From contig NZ_SRLE01000011.1 of assembly GCF_004745945.1 (NCBI RefSeq), positions 186,001-250,000 of the forward strand: 64,000 bases of DNA, in the 5' to 3' direction. Shown in pieces: positions 18,201 through 29,800 of this stretch (positions within the stretch are counted from its first letter, which is position 1; every line of letters begins with the position of its first letter). The notes beneath the pieces were generated by a model. It was not told the origin of the DNA. It searched no databases and was given only the letters and a program-made list of their open reading frames with translations. Source of the DNA: Mangrovimicrobium sediminis (lineage in GTDB: Bacteria > Pseudomonadota > Gammaproteobacteria > Pseudomonadales > Halieaceae). The translations under genes were made by a program, and so were the position numbers.

Positions 18201-20869
18201 CATCTCGCTGGCGCCTTTCTTGACCTTTTTAATTCATCGTACTCCTTTTTCTCTTCATCATTGAGAGTTACTCCGGGTTGAACATCTAGCACCGAACGTA
18301 TTACTAATTGGCTCGCATCTTCTGGACCCATATCGCCATGACTAGTGGGAACAGCATCGTCCGGAATGAGAACTTGAGGTGGGGATAGTCGGGTCTGCCT
18401 CAAAAAACGAAAATATGGGAGGCCTCGTCCTTCAGGCAAGGGGGGGTAGCATACCTTGTGACTTAACCGCCTATCTGTATCGTCAATGTCCGTCGTGGGC
18501 ACAGACCAACCACCGGCGTAGACTATAGGCATAGCGAATCGATAGGGCACGCCGTATCTTAAATGCATAGGAAGGTCTTTTTTGTTCACATGCCTATTTT
18601 TGCGACTTGGTAAGCTGAGGGTTCTTCCAAACACAAAGGCATCGGCCGCGTTGGTGCAGTGATTCTCTGATTCAGAAGATTTTCGACCGAGGCTGGAGTT
18701 AAGCCCCATTGGATCACCGTCCCACTGACAAATGGCCTCATCAATAACCGCTTCTACCCGTCCCTGATCTCCAAGTAAACCATCAGGGGTGTAGTTACTT
18801 GGGAGTAAACGGCTTTGAGTGCCGAGATTAGCTCTATCGAGCGCGAGGCGATCGCTGTCCGAGCTTTTGCCTACAAGACTATCAAGCAATTTGGCCGCGC
18901 TATCCGCCAAGCCGGTCTCTCCCGAGGTGCCGAAGTCGATCACCCGATTTACCAGAGATCGCCATTCGGAACCTCCTTCTCGGAGGTCTTGCCTATCTTT
19001 GGGTATGCCCACATAAAGCTGGTGTCCAGCTGTTAAATCATCAGCGTCGAGTATGACGTATCGGGTATTTGGATTACGCCCGTTTTGTTCTCGCTTATGG
19101 TGGCGTGAAGCTAGTTTTCGAGTTGCAGCTAGTTGGGCGGCGCGATCTAGTAGTACTAGACCTGAAGTGTTGAAAGTGGAAGCACGTGAATTAGGGGGAT
19201 TGGGCGCTAAACTGTTACCTTGCGCTAAGGCGTACATTGCGTCGCTTTTCCGAGTCAGGCGCCTTTGGAGCTCCAGTTCAGTAGCACTGCGCACATCAAT
19301 ACTGGAAAGGTCGAATCTTGCACTTCCCGACTGTCCCGATGAATCAGGTACACTCGATCCCATCAGAACAAAGCCATTGTACTGCATCACTCTACTTTCA
19401 ATATTGTGATGCGAATTTGATTTGTGATGAATGTACTCGTCGGCTGTGGTAGGCCAAAAATGTATCGGCTCGTGGTCTTTATTGAATCCAAGCTTGGTCA
19501 ACGTCATTGCAGACCTTCTGGTCGCGGCTAGTGAGTCGCTTAATGGCGTACCGACTAACAGGTAGAGCCATGTCTCGCCCGTTGCACTATTTTCGACCGC
19601 GCTTAAGGCTTCGGAGGCGACACTAGGTAGCGGAATCTCTACGTCAATCGCGAGCGCAGACAGCCTGGATACGGTCGGAGTACTTTGCATAGTAAAGAAT
19701 ACTTGGAGCGGCTTCTGTTCTTCCTCTTCGTCCGTAAAGCTCAAAATATTAGAGCAAGGATCATTCTGTTCTGCATACTGTGGCCACGTTGAGTATGAGA
19801 ACGCCTCCATCTCGCTTTCCATTGCTCTCTCACGAACAGTCGTAGATCGAAGGTCATCCGAGGAAGACCATCGTTCAGCTAGTGGCGCTTCTACGGCCAC
19901 ACTTGCATTGATTACATTGCTTGATTTGGAGTAAGAATCAAAATATGTACGCGCGATTGCGCGTTGTTGATCAGTCGCAGAGAGGAGTTCCTTATAGTCC
20001 AGTTTTTTCTGTTCACAGATAGCGGCTTTAAAGTCTGCAGTACAATCGTTTTCCCTCTGGTTAGATCTCGCTATTCGATAAATAAATTCAGGATTCGACC
20101 TCAACTTTTCGGCTTCACGCAAGAGCATTTGATACTCTGAAGCCAAGTGGGCATTCTTATTGCCAAAAGCTTCGGTTATCGAAGTGAGCAATTCTTCCGC
20201 TCTTTGCATTTCTAGAATGAGCGCGAGACTGCTGTGAGGGTTTCGAAGAACACTGTCGACAGTTTTGTCCCCTCCAGCCGCCATCTTTTGCACGATTTGA
20301 CCTTGGCTGCCCAACTCGACAGTTGGGCTCGAGCCGCCAGTAGTTTTAAGGAGGGGGTCTCCTACTAGAACAGTAGAACCAGCGATAGACCCAGAGGTTT
20401 TCTCGAGTAGCTCGTCCCAAACACTAGACCCAGCCGTTGCGCCTTCGCTTAGCGACTTTTGCCATATCTCAGTTGCTATTTGCGGTGAGCCAGGTGCCGA
20501 GAACGTTGCTCGTAGTCTCTTAGCTTTACCTAGGAAATCAACTTTCCTCCCTAGATCAATTTGAGAGCGAAATGCTCCGCTGCCGTTATCGGACAAGTAC
20601 ATCGTCAATGGTATTGACCATGGTTCTGCGGCATCACCGACGTAACCCCTAAATCCTTCTTTGACCGCGGTGATGACTTGTTCTGGCCACTCTTCGAGCG
20701 GGTATTCAAGCTTGCCATCCCCGTCTTTGTCTGGAGTCAGAAGCACAGTTGCCCGGAAGTGCTTGACCCCGTCCCTTTCGATAACTCCAGAGGGTACTAT
20801 GCGGAAGTAGGGGGTTGCTTTTCCGCGACTTGCATTTACGCTATCAATAATCTCGTCTTTCTCTGCCAT
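15203..20869 (-). CDS. Giant protein of unknown function (1888 aa), partner of the Tat-exported giant
   Basis: An 1888-residue acidic, mostly beta-rich protein with a helical zone near residues 200-350. It has no signal peptide, no membrane segment and no recognised catalytic motif. Around residues 1660-1700 it has WYVDVEIDPG, PFVRLGLVRYQPY and LSQPVTQW. I recall this block, and the earlier REWFSSG/LGLVVWPP-like block, from other giant uncharacterised bacterial proteins, so it is probably a real but undescribed family. Its ATG lies one base after the stop of the larger giant gene, so translation is probably coupled. Without its own Tat or Sec signal it would either stay in the cytoplasm or leave as a passenger bound to its Tat-bearing partner (hitchhiking is known for Tat). 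Confidence 0.8.
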   Translation of the reverse strand: MAEKDEIIDSVNASRGKATPYFRIVPSGVIERDGVKHFRATVLLTPDKDGDGKLEYPLEEWPEQVITAVKEGFRGYVGDAAEPWSIPLTMYLSDNGSGAFRSQIDLGRKVDFLGKAKRLRATFSAPGSPQIATEIWQKSLSEGATAGSSVWDELLEKTSGSIAGSTVLVGDPLLKTTGGSSPTVELGSQGQIVQKMAAGGDKTVDSVLRNPHSSLALILEMQRAEELLTSITEAFGNKNAHLASEYQMLLREAEKLRSNPEFIYRIARSNQRENDCTADFKAAICEQKKLDYKELLSATDQQRAIARTYFDSYSKSSNVINASVAVEAPLAERWSSSDDLRSTTVRERAMESEMEAFSYSTWPQYAEQNDPCSNILSFTDEEEEQKPLQVFFTMQSTPTVSRLSALAIDVEIPLPSVASEALSAVENSATGETWLYLLVGTPLSDSLAATRRSAMTLTKLGFNKDHEPIHFWPTTADEYIHHKSNSHHNIESRVMQYNGFVLMGSSVPDSSGQSGSARFDLSSIDVRSATELELQRRLTRKSDAMYALAQGNSLAPNPPNSRASTFNTSGLVLLDRAAQLAATRKLASRHHKREQNGRNPNTRYVILDADDLTAGHQLYVGIPKDRQDLREGGSEWRSLVNRVIDFGTSGETGLADSAAKLLDSLVGKSSDSDRLALDRANLGTQSRLLPSNYTPDGLLGDQGRVEAVIDEAICQWDGDPMGLNSSLGRKSSESENHCTNAADAFVFGRTLSLPSRKNRHVNKKDLPMHLRYGVPYRFAMPIVYAGGWSVPTTDIDDTDRRLSHKVCYPPLPEGRGLPYFRFLRQTRLSPPQVLIPDDAVPTSHGDMGPEDASQLVIRSVLDVQPGVTLNDEEKKEYDELKRSRKAPARCVRILFPPPLDFEDVVRHGVYDNDKSQKLIKGCLRAYSYITDEGKFPVALTKRMKGFNGLYHFVSREVVSNPKEDELNENITIGDPVISTKYPETRGYFADPKARAVTFALRRPGEKEYLPQTLTIPMFGDSDLYEVEPMAIEVRSRRISKKDGSQNVNILLSAENIKTQISGREHKFAGVRVALLPGESYELDMWCVPSAQDLAREFSILQSLAIRVSGDASSRKEISADDVIEGLAKVLGPFNRSIAEALKRIQLSAVVPKDTCFVGPGGYVVPEMEFLVKLAELIREVMLTHPLGEIAAIKTVTVTHAANRPQEPPILAGPLAAKEPLIRSAGLVPESVRDNLDLVVSRESESSEKPIEAEITSNGSAGNGYKRVIEDTTAFQIQGKLEIDLDTTDGFELIARTVLPGSDIFDDSGRRRSLGDRLSGRWPKVDEQCEAASSNDAKHLSAEQVFGFSITRDGSVFHRSSDVSLLRVEGLDASSLPNNSSIGSDGRSVIELGQFFREETGGPDSWRVTSRHTFPDGKARLLEITPRIFCRSLNAMTSIRRVTTKGDKYVFLPREPVPGKHAVTIGKTKAALLPATVRPTKCDVSDKIPTVTFSWKCEEAGSGMHRKMRIRRMANIHIRLGREWFSSGLFERVGLVVWPPYLRTPEDDGNIDEDYVPLRHGPDDDDPELMVLRDFQDSDLGPGGAFVTRLGSDPIRGTTYDVDMGKIGAPGVFLPLKAFRDLESGNALFESALKMPFGSATDSKEHGVEDLISDSLIVGVVHYEPKFDPDNEEWYVDVEIDPGYLPEPFVRLGLVRYQPYTRPDLKLSQPVTQWIQIMNERITELSIKDSKVHILVQGLATLNMKPLLDNELEQEYRGPIMRVQLFSEVFSSNGVTHRNHIPLIGNGGQAMTAREGSRPSLRMTRADCGDARRTTCQWEVSIELPAAFDPAARYVVHIEEIEFRRPTEYPIEPISTEILEGLDYFEESGPRFQCDLDITEYFKTLDVSV

Positions 20870-20870
20870 A

Positions 20871-23800
20871 CTACCAAAACCCCCTCAAATCCAAGTCCGC
20901 GTCGAAGTATTCGTTATAGCTTTTCCAGTCGTCGTACGAATGATCGACTTTTGCTTGAATAATCGGGCCATTCCGAGAAGTACATTGATCAGTGCGACAA
21001 GCGTCTGGCGACTGTTCATGGAATAGAGCCATCGAGCGAGTTTGGCTTGACCTCGGTTTCGGCTTCTTCTCTTCTCTGGTAACACCAACAGAGTAATCAA
21101 AGTCTTTTATGCCCATTGAGAATGAGAACGTGTAGACAGCCTCGCCAATCATATCGCCAGTGCCACTTTGTCCTAGGCGTACGGACAACGATGCCGAGGT
21201 ACTGAATATCCAAATGCTGGCTGATCCTCCGGCAAAAAAAGTCCCAAGAATCTCAGTGAGTTTTTCGTACCTTCCATTTACTGGCGCCGTATAGACACGA
21301 ACGTAAATACCAGCCATGATTCGACCCTGACCAGTAAGTGGCCCAAAGCCGAACGAACCGGCTACCCCAAACTCAATTGAAGCCTCAAAGGCTTCTACGC
21401 CATGCGCAGTCGCTTCAATGGCGAAGAATCCACTGCCTCCATACGGCGTGTAAGAAATCGTGAAAGGTGCATCGCGACGGGATAATGCGGCTCGAAAACG
21501 AGCTTTTTCGCCATTAAAAAAAAGGAGTGTAGCTGCATTAAGCGACACGTTAAAAAAGGACATGGCACCAAAAGATATGACACCCAAATCCAAGCCATAT
21601 CCTGCCTCAATCCCTGGACCGGAACTAAGCGGAGTAACATAGAACCCAGATCCGCTTTTAGGTGACAAGAAAGACTGTATTTGCTGTACAAATGAAAGTT
21701 GATCACCAATTTCGTAATCATTGTAATCAAGATCGAAATCTGGCTTACCGTTTTGGTCAGCGGTAAAAGTAGCACCATTAAAAAAGAGAGTGACGGCCTT
21801 AAAGTCCCCGATAAGGTTTATTTGAAATGGACCGAGTGACCCAGTTGAAGACATTGTCAGCTCAGGTGAGCCCGTGCTCATATCAATGTTGATATTCATG
21901 TCGTTCTGAAAACGACATTCGTGTCCTGGTTCAAAGATACCGGCCGTTGCCTTGGCAACCTTCTCGGTCAGTGTTAGACCGAATCCATAGTGCATCTCGA
22001 TTCTTGTCGGAACCAAACTTAATAGATACTGTTCAATTTCTTCACGAATCTCATTCAATGGGAGCAATTGAAGAACATCTCCACGTAGAATTTGGGCAGC
22101 AACTTTACCTAGTTCTTGTAAAATTAATACCGGGGTTGAAGGGTTCGAGGCTGAATTCGCCCATTCGCCGATGAACGCATTCAAATAGCGTCGGTTGTCT
22201 CTTAGCGATATCGGATTTTCAATAGTGTGTTTCAGGTATAGAATGTCGCGCTCGAGTCTATCAAGGTTTTCGCTACCAAGATCTCTGAACTTTGCTACTC
22301 TGGGCTGCGGATATAGCGCATCAATAAAACGTTGCGCTAAAGTAGTGCCTGCTATGGCGCTGCCTGCAATTAGCTCTACTATTTTCGTACGCGCATCGCG
22401 GAGCCCCTCATATCCTGAAACCAAAAGAGGCTCATCAGAACCCAGACAGAGTATCTTCTCAGCGTATGGGTCGAGTGCCTTGAGTGCATCCTGCTCGAAA
22501 TCCTTTATGTATCTGCGGCCGATGTCACTCAGGTAAGAGATGTAACCATGAATATCTCGCTCCACCTTACATAGTCCTGAGAAACCATATTTAGAATCAG
22601 ACATATTTTGAGAAAGAAGATCTAGCGCCGATTCGCTCTCCTCCAAAGCAACTTTCAGATTTTCGATTGTCTTCAGGTTCACATTAGGCAGCGCGAGGGT
22701 CTGGCTGAGCTTTGCATCCAACTTTGCGAGGGATTCAACGACGTCATCAAGTGCTTCATCAATTTCAATTAGAAGCTCAATATTGATGCCAAACGGTAAC
22801 TTTAATTGACCCAAATTCGGTAGCGCGTTAGAGAATACCTGAGTGATCGGTATGAAATTTGACGTCATTTCTTTGAAGAAACTCAGCAAAAGTCTGGCTA
22901 GAATCTCAACTTCTTTATCTAGATTTGCGGCTAGCTCAGCGGCTCTCTTCTGTAAAGGATCCGAAAGGTCGCTCAAGTACTCAGAACTTACTAGTAACCG
23001 AGCCAAGCCTGCTTCAGATATATTCTTAAGAATGTCGTTTTTGCCAAAAAATACGCGTAAAGTCGAAACTGAGTAATCAAGTTCGTCAAACAAACATCCT
23101 AAGAGCCCAGTCCGCATTTCCACGAAACTGTCGAGAGCCTTCACTAAAGTGGACATGGCTCTGATCGCTTCGTTTAGCTCATTTGGATCAGTTGGGCAAT
23201 CGTTAGTAGATATTACAGCGGTTACTGCTTTGTCCATTGAGCTTCCGGCCAGGTACAGCGATACGGTATCGTTGTATACAGTACAATACATCCGGGCCGT
23301 CGCGCCGCCGAGGTTCAGACTGGCGGTGTTTGCTTTTGTGATTCCTGCAACGATTTTGTCGATTTCAGATGTGGAGACCTTGGCGCTTTCCAGCCCTCGC
23401 CGTATGTGAATTTCTGCTACTGATAATTCATCGTAAAGCTTCCGAGACGACTGGTGGGCATCCCAGAGAGATTGGCCAATCGAATCATTTGGGTCTGTGG
23501 GAGCAAACTTGGCATCTAAAGTCATATTCTCAACAACGCAAAGCTCTTTTCCTTCCCCCCAGCCCGCTGACGACAGTGCGATCGGGTCGATGTACACCCC
23601 TTGAGCAATAGATACCACCAATGGTTTCAAGCCATTGGGTGCACAAATCTTCGGAATTTCTAGTTCAATAGGGCCGGTGAACAATTCTACAAGCTCTACG
23701 GTGGCCGAGAACATTTGATCGAGCGAATTGTTCTCAGCACTGGATTGGAGGTTGACAAAAGCCGTACGCGCGGCCTCGACTATTGCAAACTCCTTTTCGA

Positions 23801-26800
23801 ACGACTTCTGGATGGCTCTCTGGACGAAGTTACTTTCAGAATCTAGGATTCTTTTGAACACCTCCAACTGTAGCTTGTCATCTACGGTTGTCAGTATTTC
23901 CCTTACGGAGCGAATATTATCTTCTAATATTTCTCTGAAAAATGCGTAAACATCCTCTGATCCTTGTATTCCATAGTGGATATCTATTCCCGCTGCCTGC
24001 GATACCTGACCTGACAGGACTCGCTTTATAAGCTCGTGAACATCGCAAGCCATTACTTTAATCAGAATGTTTGGGTTCTCTGCCGTTTGGCGGAAAGTAG
24101 GGTAAGGGATAGGAAACTGAAGCCAAGGATAGGCCCTTGTCTCGTTCTTTTCGGGCACAAGAAGGTCGGCGACTGTTTCTACTATGTCTAGATTTCCAAC
24201 CGCGGTTTCTAGATGTGAGATAAAAGTTGTGATGCTTCCCGTCAAATCCGTAGCAAATTCTACAACGGTATCGAAGCGACCCTTCAAAACTTTTTCTACA
24301 GCTGAACCCGGGTCCGACGCTGTTGCAAGAACCACATCCAGAAACCGGCGGCCAGCTTCATAGACTTCCGATAGCGAAAATGCGAAAGCCACAGTGTCGT
24401 TTTCCGCTAGCGCGGCGTCGAGCGACCTATCCAGTTCGAGTAATCCCTGGTTCAACTCTGGGTATACCTGGGCGATCGTTACTGGCGTAAACAGCGTACC
24501 TAGATCGGACTGGCGCTCGCGGATAACTTCATCGAGCTCACGCCAATCAGTTACAATTTGCTTAACGATATCTGATAGTGGTTTTGCTACCCGGGTTCTA
24601 ACATAATCGACGGCGTCTTCACCTTCACCAATTGCTTGATTCGCGCCGTATTGGACTTTCTCTAACAATTGGGGAGCCCCGGTAGAAGGGTCTTCAAGAG
24701 TGTCTTCGAGCAACCCAATGATGTCGCGAATTTTAACGACACCAAACAACGTTGCCCCCTCAGAAAAATACTCTTTATAGATCTTCTGCCATTCCTTCTT
24801 TATGTCTGATACGCGGACATGTTGGCTCAACAGCTGCCGATTCTCCGTCAGAATATCCGCTGTTTGTAATTTGCTAAGTTGGTAGAGATTGGCTGGTAAT
24901 CCTTTGCTGGAGTAGAGGGGTGCTAGGCTGGTTATTTCGCTCGCTGGGTCGAATTGGCTTGGATCATCGCCCCAAATTGGAAAGTCCCCGCTTCTGGTGA
25001 TCACGCCGTTCTTGCGGGACAATGCAATCATTGAGCCCTTCGGACGAAAGATACCACCAGACTGATCTTGTCTTGCACCCATATCTTGCTTGGGTTGAGA
25101 CAGAGGTAGAATAGCTTGACCCGGTCGAGGATTCTGATCGTTTCCCGTACTCGGTTGTCCAATAAAATTGAGAAATATTTCTTGTCGGTTTTCGCGATCA
25201 GCAGGGTTTATGGAATTTTCCGTAGCAAATTGATACAGCCTTGTGACTTCACGAAGTGTTCCAGTCTTAGGTGCACCCGGAAGACCATAGGCTACGTAAT
25301 GTCCGTCGAATGCGCTTATGACGCTTCTTTCTCGTTTACCAGTCAGGCGCTCGTTTTGCCTTAGTTGAACGCGCTGAGTTTCGATATACGGATAAAATGG
25401 TGGTTGATCGGCACCCTGAAGAATTGATTCAAATCGAAAATTTTTATTCTCGAGCTTGAATACAGGAGCGTTGGAATCTTCAACGCTGATAGAGCGCGCT
25501 TTTGATGGTACTTTAAGCTCTCCCCCCTCTATACCCAATGTCCAATAATCAGTTTCTATGCTTGCAGAGCCAGACTCCAGTTCGGGACAATAGCGAATCT
25601 TACTCCCTGATAGAGGCATGGTGCGTGGGTTTTTGCTTAGATCTACGCTATCCTGCGCAGTAGGATAATCCGGCGATCTAAGGCCATTATAGTACTCCGT
25701 GAGCTTTTCAAGCGTAGTTACGTCGTTTGCTGCTACGTTGTCTACAAACAGCATGGGCATCTTCGTTTTGACGCCACTTATGGAGAGCTCGAACTGTACT
25801 TCGTTGCCCTCTATGAGTGCTGTTCGAGGCCAGAACACCAATCCAATGGAGGAGTCTAGTTCTACCTTGCCTCCGGCGCCAACGCAGCTATTTTCACATC
25901 GACCTTCATATGGGTCCACGATATCCGGTGTCTGTACTGTCAGTAGTTTGAGAAGTCCTGCAGGGAAACGACGTCCGTCATTGGGTTGTCCCAGAGCAGG
26001 AAACCGCTTTTCAGGCTGGGCGCAGCGAATAAACATACGCTGCCTCAAGTAAGCACGTACTACGCCCTCGTCCTTATCCCTCAAGAAAGTGCGCTCTGTC
26101 AGCTTAACCAGTGCTGCCCGATGCCCTGTGGGAACCAGAAAGCCCTTGTATACGACTTCACAAAAAACATCTCGTCCGAGTACAGTCCAATGTTGCCACT
26201 GTTCAATAGAAGTAGCTTCGAATAACGAGTCTCCCTGAATATGGCGCGCACCGGCGAATGGCTGGAATCCTGTATTGTGTCGGAATGAGCCCCCAAGTGG
26301 AGTCATCGTTAGTTCAGAAACATTTAGAGGCCGAGGCATGTACAACGCGTTACCCGGCTCAATATCGTTTAAGCGATAGCGTGATGGTGGCTCAGCCTGA
26401 CTTGAGTCGTTGGTTAGTCCACCTGCCAGGTTCCTCCGCCCCACGACCGGCAATCCCCAAGCCGAACTTAGTAGTACTAGCTGATGTCGGTCATTTGCGG
26501 AAAGAGAACTTCTGAACTCCCGAATTCTTCTATAGATTTCCTGATTGTTGGTGTTAGGTTTCTTCTTCCAGTTGTCCCAAGAGACCATACGACTACAAAG
26601 GTCATAGATAAGTGGTGACAATTTACGCTGAACCTTATCCTCTAGCTGACTGTTCAGCAATTTTCTACAGAAATCTAGTTGAGTAGAGTCCCAGGGTTCG
26701 GGATTAGAAGTAATCCTTTTTGCGATGTCCAGCGGACCCGGATGGCTTGTATTGGTGTCTTCGATACCCATTATCCATGGTGCCCGAGATCCACCTACGG

Positions 26801-29800
26801 GTGCTGCCCCACCGGGCAGTTGACGAAACTTCCCAGCATCTCCATTGGAGTTGTTACCTTTGTCACTTGGCCATTCGGCCCGCCAGGTTCGAGATTTCTC
26901 TGATCCAAATAGAAAGTCTGCCCTAAGATCTGGCGAGTAGATTGCGCGCAAACCTGGGTCTACTCCCTCACAAACAAGGCGTGCATTCCACAATTGAGTA
27001 GGCCGAGGGCATTTCTGCAGGAGATCTGACTTAGGAGACTTGTCAGCAACTGTATCGTGATCGAGGTAAATATCATCTGGGACCGGTTTTGGCGTCAAAA
27101 ACACTGCGTTGTCCGCAGGCGACAGCGAGAGTCTTGCGGGTATTACAATCTCGGTTTCGTACGCTCCCGGTCGCTCGCTAAGAGATGAGTGTACGTCTGC
27201 TAGTCTTGTGCTCGCACTGACGTTCTGTCCAGAGATAAACCCAAGGTTGTCGAGCATTGCCCCCGCAGAAAGGTCGAGCGTTCTACCGCTCCCTGCGTCT
27301 AACCTTCCATCCCGGCCCGGTTGCCATACGTTCTCCGCACGAGATACTACCTCTAGCTCCATCGATGACCAATTAGTGAGTTCGTCAAGGCTAAAATCTA
27401 AGGTCTCTCGGCTAAATGGGCAGGAGTAATCTTGGGTTACAGTTGGGTGCGATGCATGCTTTCTACCGGAGGACATTGTATCGAAGCAGTTTATTCGAAA
27501 TACGAGCTTGGACTTCCTAGAAATGCGAGCTTCCATGAGTCCTTTTGCTGATTGAGTTTGCGTGAGCCAAGGAATGTAATGGTTGTCTATGAAATCGTTG
27601 CTGGCGGGCGACTTCGCATCTCTAATAAAGAACTCTACATTCTTGATATCAAGTGAATTGCCGAGATCTTCATGTACTTTGTCCAGCCGGAAGTCCCGAA
27701 AAGCTACTCGAAGTTGTTGGTAGCGAGGATGCATTGATTCAAGTTTGGATTCGACGCCGAGCCGTTCTGACAAATCGTTGGACTCGAAATCTCCAATTCC
27801 AAGACGTTGTAAGTTCACTGCAGAGTCGAGAACAGATCCAAGCAGTTCAGTCACGATCCTTCGAGCATCTGCGCGTTGTTGTTTTAGTACAACGCTACGC
27901 GCTACGATGTAAGTGTCTGGATCCATACCATATGGACCAATATAGACTTTCTGATCTGCCGGTATTCTGCGTCCTATTCCTAGTGGCGGGTAACGATCTA
28001 CCTCCGTCTCGAACAGCCTGATGAATTCCGAGAATGTATTTCCATCGGGGAGTTTTTTCTTTTCATCGCGGAGCTTCTCTCGAAACTTTAGTCTCGAAGA
28101 CTCCTCGGTAAACTGATCAAGAACATACTCAATTCCTTTTCGATCATCTAGCCGGATTGCCCAGTGATTCTCTTCAAAGATGCTACTGTCGCTAGTGAAA
28201 TCCTCAATCTGGAAGTTTGTTGAACTAAAGTCCGATCCTACGATAAAACGATATCTATTTGGATCGCCCCCGCTGCCTGCTATTAAAGAACTGCTATCAG
28301 GGGGGGAGCTTGGTCGTGGTAGAAAGACGGCTTCTTCAAGTATGTGCTGAGGTGGAAATTCCACCACTAATAACGGTCTGGTATCGTGTTTCTGCCGACC
28401 GCGGCCATTGTGATGGTCGTGAAGCTCTATTCGTTCATCGGTTTGTGACTGAGCTTGCGTACCGCGCTCTTCAGTTCTGTCCCGCATTTTCCGTAAAACC
28501 TGAAACTCGGGTTGGCCTTCTGATGGGTCTGAATCACTTGAATCGAGAGATTCTGATATTTCTCTCGCTGACCAAGCGCCACAGCTTTCATTTGCGAAGC
28601 GGATTTTCGGTGGCTGGTCTTCGAATATCTCGAGTAAAAGGTCCTTGAATCGGAACTTTAAGTGAAGCAAATCGGTATATCGGGATGCAGTGACCTCGGC
28701 CCGATTCAGATTAAGTCTTGCTATAGCGGAACCTCGGGTACTACGATTTAGGTTAACCACGTTGGTAGACGGTGTTGCAACTAGGCGTGGATTAAATAGA
28801 AAGACGATCTCGGGACGATTGAACAAAAGTCGGCTGTAAGGAGCATTTTCAAGCGCGATAGCCACCTCTTTTATGTAGTAAGTTACCTCAAGCCAATCCA
28901 GTTCCATCGGCTCTGAAAGTCCCCACTCCTTGCTACTTAATACTTGTACCACCGTAGCCTGGGGAATACTTCTAAACGGGTCCCTAGAAGTACTGCGACT
29001 TGCCTTATCGTTCACCTGAAGTTCAAGCGCTATTCCCTCAACACTCATTGTCCCCGCTGGGGTTTCGATAGGTCGTTCTTGCGAGTCCAGCGCGTATGCT
29101 CGAAATTCCAACCTGGATTCGCATGGAGGTTGAAGGTCATCCCAGTCATCGCTGTCCACTTGGACTGATTTATGTAGCCGCCCTCGAAGGTTTTCGAACG
29201 GTCCGGTAACCTCAGAACCATCTTGGAATGTGAGGGACCAGCGAGCATCCAACGCCGCCTCGGCCAGAGTTGGAGGCTGATTTGGCTGTGTACTATCAGC
29301 AACTCTGGCGAGAAACGTTGGAACTGCCGACTTCTGCTCGTCTTGACTATCGATCGCCCCGTTCTGAAGTATGTCAGGCGTTCGATAAATGGTATTTGTG
29401 CCAGAGGAGTCTTTTATTCGTATCGCGTCTGAGAGAAGGTTTGGCGTTCCTTCCCCAACTACGCCAGCAAATCCTCCGGCATCGCCTGGGTTTACAGCAC
29501 CACTCTGCATTCGTCGAAACTTAAATAGGCTAATTCCAATATCTTCATGTAATCCAGAAACTAACGGTTCGTGCTGGTCTGCTTCGGAGTCGGCTATATC
29601 GGGCCCTATACTCCAGACTAGATCGGGGCCAAGTCTTGCGGTGACTTTTCCATTGGAAAGTGGTTCGAAAAGGCCATTGAAGGTTCGGTCTAGAAGGTTC
29701 CTGAAGGCCGTGTTACTAATCCTAGCGCTTAAGGCATCTTCACCATTGAGAAACTCACGCATATCTATTGGATGGACGATATCATCCAAAACAACTCTAG

